NCBI GenBank assembly: GCA_037481875.1
Contig: JBBFKY010000010.1
Span: forward strand, 61,672-125,671
Reading direction: 5' to 3'
From: Desulfosoma sp.
GTDB lineage: Bacteria > Desulfobacterota > Syntrophobacteria > Syntrophobacterales > DSM-9756
Length of the DNA: 64,000 nt
Position 1 is the first letter of the stretch, and every line of letters begins with the position of its first letter. Of this stretch, positions 19,207 through 27,492 are shown one piece after another. The notes beneath the pieces were generated by a model, which saw only the letters and a list, made by a program, of their open reading frames with translations, was not told where the DNA came from and ran no database searches. The position numbers were made by a program, and so were the translations under genes.

Positions 19207-19947
19207 ATGGATTTATCCATCGTCATTCCCGTCTACAATGAAGCGGAAAACGTGCTCCACTTGGCCGATGAATTGGAAGAGTCCCTGAAACCTTCAGCCA
19301 TACTTTGGGAATGCCTTTGGGTTGACGACGGATCCACCGACGGCACCTGGGATAAGCTTCTGGTGGTTGCCGGACGTTCCTCGGGCTCTTTTTTTCATCG
19401 CTTGTATGCTCTGGAAAGAAATGCGGGTCAGTCGGCGGCCTTGTGGACGGGATTTCAAAGGTGTCAAGGGCAGATCATCGCGACCTTGGACGGAGACGGA
19501 CAAAACGACCCACGAGACATTCCCCGCCTTGTCTCGCTTCTCCTTGAAGGCGGCTATGACATGGTTCAAGGGTATCGCGCCGTCAGAAGAGATTCTCTGA
19601 AGCGGCGCGTGGCTTCCCGTATCGCCAACACCTTTCGTAATCTCATTACGGGAAAATCCGTTCGAGACGTGGGCTGTTCCACACGCGTCTTTAGACGAGA
19701 ATGTGTTCCGTATCTTCCGCCTTTTAAAGGGTTGCACCGATTTTTGCCCACACTGATCATGTATCATGGTTTTCGAATCGCGGAGGCTCCGGTGAACCAC
19801 AGGCCGAGACGTCGAGGCACGACCAAATACGGCATTTTCGACCGGCTCTGGGTCGGCCTTTTGGATCTTTTCGGCGTAAGTTGGTTGCGTCTACGAGGCT
19901 TTCGCTGTCATGTCGTGAGAACCTTTCCGGAACACAAAAAACCATGA
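19207..19947 (+). CDS. Family 2 glycosyltransferase (polyprenol-phosphate type)
   Basis: 246 aa. It has the GT-A start MDLSIVIPVYNEAENVLHLA, WVDDGSTDGTW and the metal motif LDGDGQNDP, and it lacks the C-terminal membrane segments of DPM1/ArnC. It is expected to load a sugar from a nucleotide donor onto undecaprenyl phosphate at the inner membrane. The next two genes, a LAB_N protein (ATGA overlap) and a GT39 membrane transferase, would flip or use that lipid-linked sugar on lipid A or another envelope acceptor. The start at MDLSIV is set by homology; its SD is weak. Confidence 0.88.
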   Translation: MDLSIVIPVYNEAENVLHLADELEESLKPSAILWECLWVDDGSTDGTWDKLLVVAGRSSGSFFHRLYALERNAGQSAALWTGFQRCQGQIIATLDGDGQNDPRDIPRLVSLLLEGGYDMVQGYRAVRRDSLKRRVASRIANTFRNLITGKSVRDVGCSTRVFRRECVPYLPPFKGLHRFLPTLIMYHGFRIAEAPVNHRPRRRGTTKYGIFDRLWVGLLDLFGVSWLRLRGFRCHVVRTFPEHKKP

Positions 19948-20234
19948 CACAAGAAAAACTATGGCTTGGGATTGGGTTTTTAGCGCAGGGTTTGTTCTCT
20001 GCCAGATTCCTTGTCCAATGGATTGCCAGTGAAAGAATCGGCCGAAGTGTTGTCCCCGTGGCTTTTTGGTACCTGAGTTTGGCTGGTGGGGCTCTGTTGT
20101 TGGCCTATGCCGTGTGGCGCCGAGATCCCGTATTTATTCTCGGACAAGGGACAGGTCTTATCATTTACGGTCGGAACCTTTATCTGGTTTACAAAGAAAA
20201 AAGAGTAAGGGCATGTGGAGCAAAAAGCCCTTAA
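19944..20234 (+). CDS. LAB_N-domain small membrane protein
   Basis: 96 aa. It carries the lipid A biosynthesis N-terminal domain: WLGIGFLAQGLFSARFLVQW, then VVPVAFWYLSLAGGALLLAY and a third helix PVFILGQGTGLIIYGRNLYL, giving three predicted membrane helices. Such proteins sit in the inner membrane beside GT2 and GT39 genes and are thought to help move lipid-linked sugars. The start overlaps the GT2 stop as ATGA, and the next gene begins 22 bp before its end, so the three genes are translationally linked. Confidence 0.88.
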   Translation: MTQEKLWLGIGFLAQGLFSARFLVQWIASERIGRSVVPVAFWYLSLAGGALLLAYAVWRRDPVFILGQGTGLIIYGRNLYLVYKEKRVRACGAKSP

Positions 20235-21826
20235 AGGATTTCGTGCTGTGGAGTCTTCTCTGCGCCACGGTAGGGGTTATGGCTTTTCAGGGGACGCGAG
20301 GCCTCTACGAATCCACGGAAGGCCGTTATGCCGAGTGTGCTCGGGAAATGCTCGTCTCGGGGGATTTTCTTAGGCCCACCTTGGATTTTGCTCCCCACTG
20401 GACAAAGCCTCCTTTGACCTACTGGGCCGTTGCCGCAGGTGTCCATCTTTTCGGCCGCCATGCTTGGGGGGCTAGAGCTTACCTCATTCCTACCTTTATT
20501 CTTACGGTTTGCGCGGTTTATTGGTTGGGACGGTGGATGTGGCAAGCGGAGGCGGGAGCCGTGAGCGCTTTGGTCTACGCCAGCATGTGGGGACCTGTGG
20601 GCGCTGCTTTTACGGTCAATGCCGATTCCCTTTTGACACTCTGGGAAACCTGGGCTCTTGCCTGTTTCTGGTGGGGTGTTCGCACGCGTCGTCAATTTCC
20701 TATCACCCTGATGTGGTTGTTTTTTGGTTTGGCTTTTTTCACCAAGGGTCCGCCCGGTTTGCTACCGTTATTAGCCCTCGTTGTTTTGAGAGTTTTTGCG
20801 AAGAGTTTCGAGGTTCGAAGCACTCGTTTTTGGGTTCCGGCTGGAATGGGTCTAGGGTTGGTGACGGCTTTGTGGTGGTACTTATGGGCCATAGCGCACT
20901 ACCCGGGTCTTCTTTCCTATTGGCTCAAACACGAAGTTGTCGGTCGGGTGGTTACCGACGAGTTTGAAAGACACCCTCATTGGTATGAAATGTTCACCGT
21001 ATACTGGCGTTTCCTCTTGGGTGGCTCTTTGCCGTGGCTTGCCGCGGTGCTATGGATGGAGCGACACCGGCTTGTTGCATGGGGTCGAGGGCTTGCCGGT
21101 CAGGGATTCAGAACACATCTTGAGGCATGGGCTTTGTTCTGGCGAAACCTTTCGATCCAGGGAAAGTTTCTAGCCTTTGGTTTTTGGGTTCCTTTGGCGG
21201 TATTTTCCTTCAGCCGGTCACGGCTTCCCCTGTATGTGCTTCCTTTGATGCCCTTGATCAGCTGCGCCATGGGCCACAGAATAGGGAATCTTTTGAGCCA
21301 AGGTCGAATCAGTCAAAAAGGCCTTGTCACTTTGGCTCTTATTGCCACGATGTTTATCGTTTTCGGCAAAGGTGTCATGGCCTACTGGCCTTCAAAAAGG
21401 GACATGGGCGCTTTGGCTCGTGCCGTGGAGGCGGTATGGCCTAAAGAGGAGGCTTCGGAATCCAGACCGCTTTATGTTGTTTCCAGGAGCCCGCTCTATG
21501 GGCTGCGGTTTTATTGGGGAGATTCACTGATTCGTGTCTATCCGAAAGCGGACAAGGTTCCGCCTCCAGGCTTTCACCCCTTATCGATTTTAACCACGCC
21601 CAGTGGGCCCGAACCGATTTCACCCTATAAGGGGAAACGGGTGGTGGCGCAAAGAGGAGATGTTTTGAAACTCCTGGAGCATCTTCAGAGGGAAGGCTAC
21701 CGGGCGGATTCACGGCCCTTGACGCGCTATTGGAGCCTCCTTGAGGTGAAACGCGTTACGGAAGACAACCCCGGGAGAAGTATCGGGGCGAGCGGGGCCT
21801 CGCCCCGATCGGCTCTGGTCTTTTAG
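20213..21826 (+). CDS. GT39/ArnT-like integral membrane glycosyltransferase
   Basis: 537 aa with many membrane helices. The periplasmic-loop motif GLYESTEGRYAECAREML and the PHWTKPPLTYW segment are typical of ArnT and related polyprenol-phosphate-sugar transferases. The C-terminal about 150 aa form a soluble domain. It is likely to transfer a sugar, made by the upstream GT2, to lipid A or another envelope target. The last codons (from about 21782) are encoded by a perfect 11 bp inverted repeat of module B, giving the tail GASGASPRSALVF. An ancestral stop may have lain earlier. The gene ends within 4 bp of the convergent Spy-like gene. Confidence 0.85.
   Translation: MWSKKPLKDFVLWSLLCATVGVMAFQGTRGLYESTEGRYAECAREMLVSGDFLRPTLDFAPHWTKPPLTYWAVAAGVHLFGRHAWGARAYLIPTFILTVCAVYWLGRWMWQAEAGAVSALVYASMWGPVGAAFTVNADSLLTLWETWALACFWWGVRTRRQFPITLMWLFFGLAFFTKGPPGLLPLLALVVLRVFAKSFEVRSTRFWVPAGMGLGLVTALWWYLWAIAHYPGLLSYWLKHEVVGRVVTDEFERHPHWYEMFTVYWRFLLGGSLPWLAAVLWMERHRLVAWGRGLAGQGFRTHLEAWALFWRNLSIQGKFLAFGFWVPLAVFSFSRSRLPLYVLPLMPLISCAMGHRIGNLLSQGRISQKGLVTLALIATMFIVFGKGVMAYWPSKRDMGALARAVEAVWPKEEASESRPLYVVSRSPLYGLRFYWGDSLIRVYPKADKVPPPGFHPLSILTTPSGPEPISPYKGKRVVAQRGDVLKLLEHLQREGYRADSRPLTRYWSLLEVKRVTEDNPGRSIGASGASPRSALVF
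21782..21809. repeat. Repeat module B inside the 3' end of the GT39 gene
   Basis: Arms ATCGGGGCGAG and CTCGCCCCGAT are perfect complements around CGGGGC. It is the only copy found inside a coding frame in this window and may also end both convergent transcripts. Confidence 0.75.
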
Positions 21827-22326
21827 GGTTTCGGCGATTGAGGCATGGGAAAGTCTTTACCCAATGGACCGGAGGCGCGCTCCTGCATCCAAGCTTGCAC
21901 CTTGGACCGTTGCTCTTCGGTCAGTAAAGGCATGATCTCTCGACGCACCTTGGCCCTCAGGACAGCCAGATCTTCTTGAGCTGCCGCGGCGGCTTTATGG
22001 GCTTCTCTTACGGCTGCTTCCGTGGAGTTATCCTGTGAGATGACATCGTTGAGTTTTTTATGCGCCGCGCCCACACGCTGAAAAGCCCCTTCAAATTCGT
22101 TTCGATGTTTTTTGAGCACCTCTAGAATTTTTTCCTGTTGTTCCGGAGTCAGCTTCAGTTCCACGATTTTTTCGAGAAACTGAAAAAACATACCGCCTCT
22201 GTCCGGACCAAAGATTCCAGGCCCATGCCCTCGAAAGCCGAAAGCGTAGCCCTCTGCTCTCAAACCGAAAACGACCAGAAAGAGGACCCCTAACAGACCA
22301 AGTATCTTCGTTTTCCCTTTGTTCAT
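21823..22326 (-). CDS. Spy/CpxP-like periplasmic protein
   Basis: 167 aa with a signal peptide (KILGLLGVLFLVVFGLRAEG). Two LTxxQ-type motifs, LTPEQQEKILEVLKK and LTEEQRSKVQAWMQ, lie in a long helical region, as in Spy, CpxP and zinc-resistance proteins. These act as periplasmic chaperones or as inhibitors of a sensor kinase. The gene is divergent from an OmpR-type regulator and kinase, the arrangement of cpxP-cpxRA. The start follows AAGGAG. It contains no Cys; the Gly/Phe-rich segment GFRGHGPGIFGPDRGG after the signal is typical of the heavy-metal-associated members. Confidence 0.82.
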   Translation of the reverse strand: MNKGKTKILGLLGVLFLVVFGLRAEGYAFGFRGHGPGIFGPDRGGMFFQFLEKIVELKLTPEQQEKILEVLKKHRNEFEGAFQRVGAAHKKLNDVISQDNSTEAAVREAHKAAAAAQEDLAVLRAKVRREIMPLLTEEQRSKVQAWMQERASGPLGKDFPMPQSPKP

Positions 22327-22686
22327 ATCCAGCTCCTTTTTTGTTCTTAACTATGCTTTTCCCGTTCATGTCCATGAAAATCCATTGTGATGAAACACTT
22401 TCTGGAATCTGGCTGTTTTCTCTGTACAGCTATCACCCCCTTTCTTTCGGCGCTGGGAATTGGAATCAAAGGCCGACTCTACCCCCGAGATTCGAGAAAC
22501 CTTGACCCGTCCAGGTCATGGATAACCCGTAGCATTCCTAATGTGTTCGAAGATTGAGCCAACAAATGTTAAATTTTGTAAAAAGGTTTCAATCCCTGGT
22601 TAACAAATTTTGACATGCGCAAGGTGAACCTCCTGGAGTATTTTTAAACACCTGGCACGCCTAACCCCCCATGAGGAGTCGACAGT
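22327..22686. other. Divergent regulatory region of the Cpx-like module
   Basis: 360 bp between the Spy-like gene and the regulator gene. It is AT-rich near 22560-22620, with two related stretches GTTAAATTTTGTAAA and GTTAACAAATTTTGAC. No gene is present. Confidence 0.6.
22569..22583 (+). promoter_or_regulatory. CpxR-like box
   Basis: GTTAA-ATTTT-GTAAA differs by one base from the enterobacterial CpxR consensus GTAAA-N5-GTAAA. A related GTTAACAAATTTTG follows at 22600-22613. It probably serves autoregulation by the adjacent response regulator. Confidence 0.4.
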
Positions 22687-23412
22687 ATGGAAAGGAAAGT
22701 TCGACTTCTGATCATTGATGATGATTGGGAGTTATGCACGCTGTTACAGGAGTATCTTGAGCCCTTTGGGTTTACCGTCGCGTGTGTTCACGACGGCGAA
22801 GAGGGAATGCGAGCTTTGGAGGAACATTCCTTTGATCTGATTATTCTTGATGTGATGCTGCCTGGTCGGGATGGATTAGAAGTTTTGCGCTCCTTACGAA
22901 CCCGAAGCGATGTGCCCGTGCTCATGCTGACAGCTCGGGGTGAGGATGTGGATCGTATCGTAGGGTTGGAGCTCGGAGCGGATGATTACCTTCCCAAGCC
23001 TTTCAATCCAAGGGAGATTCTAGCCCGGTTACGGGCGTTGCTTCGGCGAACCCAGCGATCCATGCCAGGTGGAATGCTCTCGGTATCGGAAGCTTTGGAC
23101 CGACGCTCGGATCTTTTGACCGTTGGGGATGTGGAATTATCGCCTTCCACGCGCACGGTGCGGCGTCAGGGTGAGTTGGTGCCCTTGACGGCGGTGGAAT
23201 TCAATCTCTTGGAAGTTTTGATGGCATCCGCCGGAAAGGTTGTGAGCAGGGAAGAATTGAGCCTCAAGGTTTTGGGTCGAAAGCTTCAACCCTATGATCG
23301 AAGTCTCGATGTTCATGTAAGCAATTTACGAAAAAAGCTAGGGGATCTTCCTGACGGCATGGAGCGGATCAAGACGATTCGCGGCGTGGGCTACCTTTAC
23401 GTGGCTCTGTAA
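22687..23412 (+). CDS. OmpR/CpxR-family response regulator
   Basis: 241 aa. The receiver domain has the acidic pocket DDD (11-13), the phospho-acceptor D55 in LIILDVMLPG, and LGADDYLPKPF. The C-terminal winged helix ends KTIRGVGYLYVAL. The linker (about residues 123-143) is long. It is divergent from a Spy/CpxP-like gene and followed 57 bp later by its kinase, so control of envelope stress is the best inference. The start follows GAGGAG. Confidence 0.93.
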   Translation: MERKVRLLIIDDDWELCTLLQEYLEPFGFTVACVHDGEEGMRALEEHSFDLIILDVMLPGRDGLEVLRSLRTRSDVPVLMLTARGEDVDRIVGLELGADDYLPKPFNPREILARLRALLRRTQRSMPGGMLSVSEALDRRSDLLTVGDVELSPSTRTVRRQGELVPLTAVEFNLLEVLMASAGKVVSREELSLKVLGRKLQPYDRSLDVHVSNLRKKLGDLPDGMERIKTIRGVGYLYVAL

Positions 23413-23469
23413 AGAAACCGCCTTGAAAAGGTCGTAAAAGACACCTTGGAAGCTGAGCGAGGAAGGCCG

Positions 23470-24858
23470 ATGAAAGGCGTCTTTGGAAAAATTTTTTTGG
23501 CCTTTTGCGGTACGATTTGTGCCGGAGTCCTTTTATCAGCCCTGGTTCTCGGCTGGCTGTTTCCCCGAAAAGATTGGCTGGAAGGCTGGAGGCAAGCTTC
23601 GCACCACATGGTCATCCTCGCGGCCGTCACAGGGGTTCAGGTTTATGAAGAACACGGTCCGGACGCTCTAGCCCGTTTCGTGCAGGAGCTTGAAAGAGAT
23701 CGCTTGGTTCGCTACTTTTTCCTTGATGCTTCCGGCAGAGAGCTCCTGGGACGTTCCCTTCCTCAAGATTTCCTTGAGAATCCCTACAAACCGTTTCCTT
23801 TTGCCACAAGGCTTCGTCAACGGCTCTTGCCTTCCCCCATCGAAATCATAGATATTCCTGGCACCTTCGGAACTCGTTACACGCTTGTTCGGCACCTTCT
23901 TGCGCCCATGCCCCCTTTGCCCCGATCTCGGCTGATTCCTCAGGTCGTGAGTCTAGGTGCCTTGGTTGCCGTAGCTTCGATTCTGTGCTTTTTCTTAGCC
24001 AGGCACTTTGTGGCACCTCTGCGAACGCTGCAACAAGGTGCGTGCCTTTTAGCTTCCGGCGATTTCAGCATTCGCGTGGGCCCGAGCCTTCATCGACGTC
24101 ATGATGAATTCGGCGCATTAGCTCGGGACTTCGACCTTATGGCCGAAAAACTCGGCCGACTCGTCGAAGCCCAAAGACAGCTTCTTCGAGACATCTCGCA
24201 TGAGTTGCGCTCGCCTCTGACACGCCTGGGTGTTGCCTTGGAACTGACCCGAAAACAAGCGCCCCGAGAACTCTCACCTTTTTTCGACCGCATTGAAAAG
24301 GAATCGGAAAGGCTCAACACCTTAATTTCTCAGGTGCTGATCCTGGCTCGACTGGATCATGGCGAATCAACGTTTTCCTTTGATCGTGTGGCTCTGGACC
24401 AAATTGTGGAAGAAGTGGCAAGGGACGCTGATTTCGAAGCGCAAGGAAAGGGTTGCACCGTGCGGTGGTTCCTGGAACCGGCAGAAGTGCTCGGTTCTGC
24501 GGAACTTCTGAGAAGCGCCGTTGAAAATGTTCTTCGCAATGCTGTGAGGTATTCTCCGCACGGTACGGAAATTACCGTCACCGTGAACCGGGTTGTCGCC
24601 AAGGAAGATGAGTGCGTGGAGATTCGCGTGGAAGACCAGGGCCCAGGGGTTCCTGAAAGCCGTCTGGAAGAAATCTTTCGTCCGTTTTATCGAGTGGCGG
24701 AAGCTCGGGATCGCGGCTCAGGAGGTGCCGGTTTGGGTTTGGCCATTGCCCAAAAGGCCGTGCAACGGCACGGAGGGAAAATGCGCGCCGTGAATCGACC
24801 CGAGGGTGGTCTATGTGTCCTCATGCAACTGCCCATCGCACCTCAGGGTCGTGCCTAA
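23470..24858 (+). CDS. CpxA-like sensor histidine kinase
   Basis: 462 aa. Membrane helices lie near residues 5-28 and 160-180 and enclose a periplasmic domain of about 130 aa. A HAMP segment (LARHFVAPLRTLQQ) follows, then the H-box DISHELRSPLTRLGVALELT, N-box NVLRNAVRYS and G-boxes VEDQGPGVPE and GAGLGLAIAQK. Its layout and context match CpxA: it senses envelope damage and phosphorylates the regulator encoded just upstream. The start ATG follows AGGAAGG closely; a TTG 24 nt upstream is the alternative. Confidence 0.92.
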   Translation: MKGVFGKIFLAFCGTICAGVLLSALVLGWLFPRKDWLEGWRQASHHMVILAAVTGVQVYEEHGPDALARFVQELERDRLVRYFFLDASGRELLGRSLPQDFLENPYKPFPFATRLRQRLLPSPIEIIDIPGTFGTRYTLVRHLLAPMPPLPRSRLIPQVVSLGALVAVASILCFFLARHFVAPLRTLQQGACLLASGDFSIRVGPSLHRRHDEFGALARDFDLMAEKLGRLVEAQRQLLRDISHELRSPLTRLGVALELTRKQAPRELSPFFDRIEKESERLNTLISQVLILARLDHGESTFSFDRVALDQIVEEVARDADFEAQGKGCTVRWFLEPAEVLGSAELLRSAVENVLRNAVRYSPHGTEITVTVNRVVAKEDECVEIRVEDQGPGVPESRLEEIFRPFYRVAEARDRGSGGAGLGLAIAQKAVQRHGGKMRAVNRPEGGLCVLMQLPIAPQGRA

Positions 24859-24909
24859 AGACATGGACGAGCAGGAGCTGGTGGCTTGGATCACCATGCC
24901 TGGAAGGTC

Positions 24910-25503
24910 TCATGTGCGGCGATACCAGTACCAGGCCGAAGGGTGTCCTTTTTCTTCGCCGATGACGTAGCGTTCCCGTGTAAATGCGGAACTGAAAAGA
25001 CTGTGCACTTCCTCTACGGAAATGCCCCAAAGGCTCCCGCGCCAAGGACGCGGAAGCCATGCGTAAAGCATGTACCAGGAGGAAGGGGCGGTAAGACGTT
25101 CCAGTTCCCGCGCGTATCGACGGCGCCCCTCACGGCTCAAAGCGAACAGGCAACCGATATCGAGGACATATTCGTAAGGTCCGTGAAGCATGGAAAGGTT
25201 GGTGACATCCGCAACATGAAAAGCGATGGAAAGGCCTGCGGACGCGGCCTTTTGACGCGCTTTTTGAATGGCTCGAGGTGAAAAATCCACGGCGGTCACC
25301 TGCCAGCCATGCCGTGCCATGGTGATGGCATTGGTCCCGGTTCCGCAACCCAGGTCAAGGGCTTTGCCCGGAGGGGTGTGTGCGAGAAATTCCATCACCT
25401 CGGGAGGCGTGATGCCTGTGTCCCACGGAGTTTGGCCCCGAAGATAACGCCATTCAAAGGCCCATCGGCTTCTCATGAATCGATCTCGCAGGCGCTCCCA
25501 CAT
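24910..25503 (-). CDS. Class I SAM-dependent methyltransferase
   Basis: 197 aa. Motif I is ALDLGCGTGTNAITMARHGW, followed by VTAVDFSPRAIQKAR and the acidic HVADVTNLS. The start region WDTGITPPEVMEFLA resembles TehB and thiopurine-type methyltransferases that act on small toxic compounds. The substrate is not known. The start at 25503 follows GGGAGG; upstream codons are repeat DNA. It is convergent with the kinase gene (51 bp gap) and shows no operon partner. Confidence 0.82.
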   Translation of the reverse strand: MWERLRDRFMRSRWAFEWRYLRGQTPWDTGITPPEVMEFLAHTPPGKALDLGCGTGTNAITMARHGWQVTAVDFSPRAIQKARQKAASAGLSIAFHVADVTNLSMLHGPYEYVLDIGCLFALSREGRRRYARELERLTAPSSWYMLYAWLPRPWRGSLWGISVEEVHSLFSSAFTRERYVIGEEKGHPSAWYWYRRT

Positions 25504-26061
25504 GGTTTGCCTCCCGGGTTTCTTGTGGAAGAGGATCCCGACATGTCCTGTATGCCCAAACGCCGAGCCATGACAATTTACCCACCTCATGAGGTCGCGT
25601 CAAAGTCTCAGCGATCCAGCCAAACAAGATGGTGTCCTCAAGGTGGATTCTGAGCATGCCGATGGTTTCCAAGCCGAAAACCCTAGGGCTTATAAGGGCG
25701 CACCGGCGTGTGCGATCCGTATGCACACACCTGACCTTGTGTCTTGGGGCGGATCTACAGGTCTAACCGGACGAAGCTCCCGGTTCATATCCTTGAATCG
25801 TGTCGGAAGGGCCTCAAGAAAGGGATAGGCTTTGAGGGTTCTTCTGCAGGCAACTTTAAGAAAAACCTGCCTCCTATGCTGTGGTTTCCAAAGCTTCTCT
25901 TGATGTGCAATGTGTGTTCTGAGAAAAGCACCTGGGAAGTGTTTCTAGATGCTTCCGGGTCCATGAAGGCTGCATTTCTTCACAAGTGCTTCAAGGTATG
26001 CCATAGTGCATGCCTAAACATCGGGCGTGGACACGCAGCGGGTTTGTAAGGAAAGGAAAGG
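25504..26061. other. Gene-free leader region before the cobalamin operon
   Basis: This 558 bp spacer holds a decayed module A remnant (about 25728-25765, with CTTGGGGCGGATCTACAGG) and an inverted repeat GTGTGC/GCACAC (25708-25728). It was examined for a B12 riboswitch because of the genes downstream, but neither the GCCACTG element nor a clear B12 box was seen. Confidence 0.55.
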
Positions 26062-27492
26062 GTGGTGTCGTTACGCAAGTGGGCTTTTGTGCTGGCTGCG
26101 CCGCACAGTGGTTCTGGGAAGACAACGGTGACTCTGGCGATTCTGGCAGCGCTTCGAAAGCGTGGTCTGACAGTTCAGCCCTTCAAGGTCGGTCCGGACT
26201 TTATCGACCCCGGTCTTCATACCCTTGTCACAGGAACCGTTTCCCGCAATCTGGACGGATGGATGCTATCCCGAGACGTGAATAGGTCCATCTTTGCCCG
26301 CTGGCTCCAGGCCGCTCATGGTGCGGTGGTGGAAGGGGTCATGGGGCTTTTCGATGGTTACGATGGTGCAACAGAAGCGGGCAGCACCGCCGAAATGGCC
26401 AAATGGCTAGAGATTCCCGTCGTCCTTGTGGTGGATGCCCGAAGTATGGCTCGAAGTGTCGCCGCCCTGGTTCATGGTTTTTGTTCTTTTGATCCGGATA
26501 TGCGTTGTGCCGGGATCATATTTAATCGCATAGGGAGTGAAGCGCATTTGGAGTTTCTGCGAGAAGCCATGACGGTGTCTCATCCGAATCTTCCGGTCTT
26601 AGGTGGGCTTCCCCGCGAGGATACTCTTAAACTACCTGAGCGGCACCTGGGGCTAGTCACCGCCGAAGAAATTCCATTGGATCAAGCCTTTGTGGATCAA
26701 GCAGCCCGTTGGGCTGAGACACACCTGGATCTCAACCGATTGCTGACCATCACCACTCTGGAAACCGGGGACTTGGAGTCCATCGCGTCACAGGCGGAAG
26801 CCTTGAATCCTATTCCCGCAGTGCCTAAAAGGGGCCTAACAGAAAGGCCGGTGATCGCCGTCGCACGGGACGCCGTCTTTTGCTTCTATTATCAGGACAA
26901 TCTGGACCTTTTGGAAAGCTTTGGAGCCAGACTGCGCTTCTTTTCGCCGCTTGCCGGAGAAACGATTCCCGAAGACGCTTCGGCTCTTTATCTCGGGGGT
27001 GGCTATCCGGAAGTTCATGCAAAGGCTTTACGAAATAACCAGCGTTTTTTTAACGATCTTCAAGATTTTGCCGCATCCAATCGACCCATTTACGCTGAAT
27101 GCGGCGGCCTCATGGTTCTCAGTCAATCCATAGAACTTCTTTCCGGGGAAAAAGTGCCGATGGCAGGGCTTTTACCCTTTGGTGTTCGCATGCTTTCAAG
27201 ACGCAAGGCTCTCGGTTACGTGGAAGTGGTTCTGACGCGTTCGTGCCTTTTGGGAGAACCGGGCATGAAGGTGCGCGGTCATGAATTTCATTACTCTGAA
27301 ATTGACCACCTCAGTAACTCCGCGAACCTATCCTATTGCTATCGACTGCAAGCGCGAAAATACCGCCTGGAACAAGATGAAGGCTACCAGGTGGGATCGG
27401 TGCTTGCCAGTTATGTGCATCTGCATTGGGGCAGTGCTCCGCAGGCCGCAGCTTTCTTTACAGAAGCGGCCCGAAAGGTTTTCTGTTCATGA
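26062..27492 (+). CDS. cbiA: Cobyrinate a,c-diamide synthase
   Basis: 476 aa, the size of CbiA/CobB. It uses ATP and glutamine to amidate the a and c side chains of cobyrinate. The N-terminal ATPase has VLAAPHSGSGKTTVTLAILA (P-loop), KVGPDFIDPGLH and GVMGLFDGYDG. The C-terminal class I amidotransferase has LYLGGGYPEVHA and the nucleophile Cys in YAECGGLMVL, and ends with the RGHEFHYSE-type segment. GTG starts at 26062 or 26065 both follow AAGGAAAGG. It heads a four-gene cobalamin operon and overlaps cbiP by ATGA. Confidence 0.95.
   Translation: MVSLRKWAFVLAAPHSGSGKTTVTLAILAALRKRGLTVQPFKVGPDFIDPGLHTLVTGTVSRNLDGWMLSRDVNRSIFARWLQAAHGAVVEGVMGLFDGYDGATEAGSTAEMAKWLEIPVVLVVDARSMARSVAALVHGFCSFDPDMRCAGIIFNRIGSEAHLEFLREAMTVSHPNLPVLGGLPREDTLKLPERHLGLVTAEEIPLDQAFVDQAARWAETHLDLNRLLTITTLETGDLESIASQAEALNPIPAVPKRGLTERPVIAVARDAVFCFYYQDNLDLLESFGARLRFFSPLAGETIPEDASALYLGGGYPEVHAKALRNNQRFFNDLQDFAASNRPIYAECGGLMVLSQSIELLSGEKVPMAGLLPFGVRMLSRRKALGYVEVVLTRSCLLGEPGMKVRGHEFHYSEIDHLSNSANLSYCYRLQARKYRLEQDEGYQVGSVLASYVHLHWGSAPQAAAFFTEAARKVFCS

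Noticed and set aside
22500..22526. TTGACC ... GGTCA pair resembling the hcp operator
   Set aside because: The half sites are too far apart (8 bp between TTGAC and GTCA) and the right one lacks the final A.
25504..26061. B12 riboswitch before cbiA
   Set aside because: No GCCACTG element, B12 box or matching fold was recognised by eye; a covariance search is still needed.
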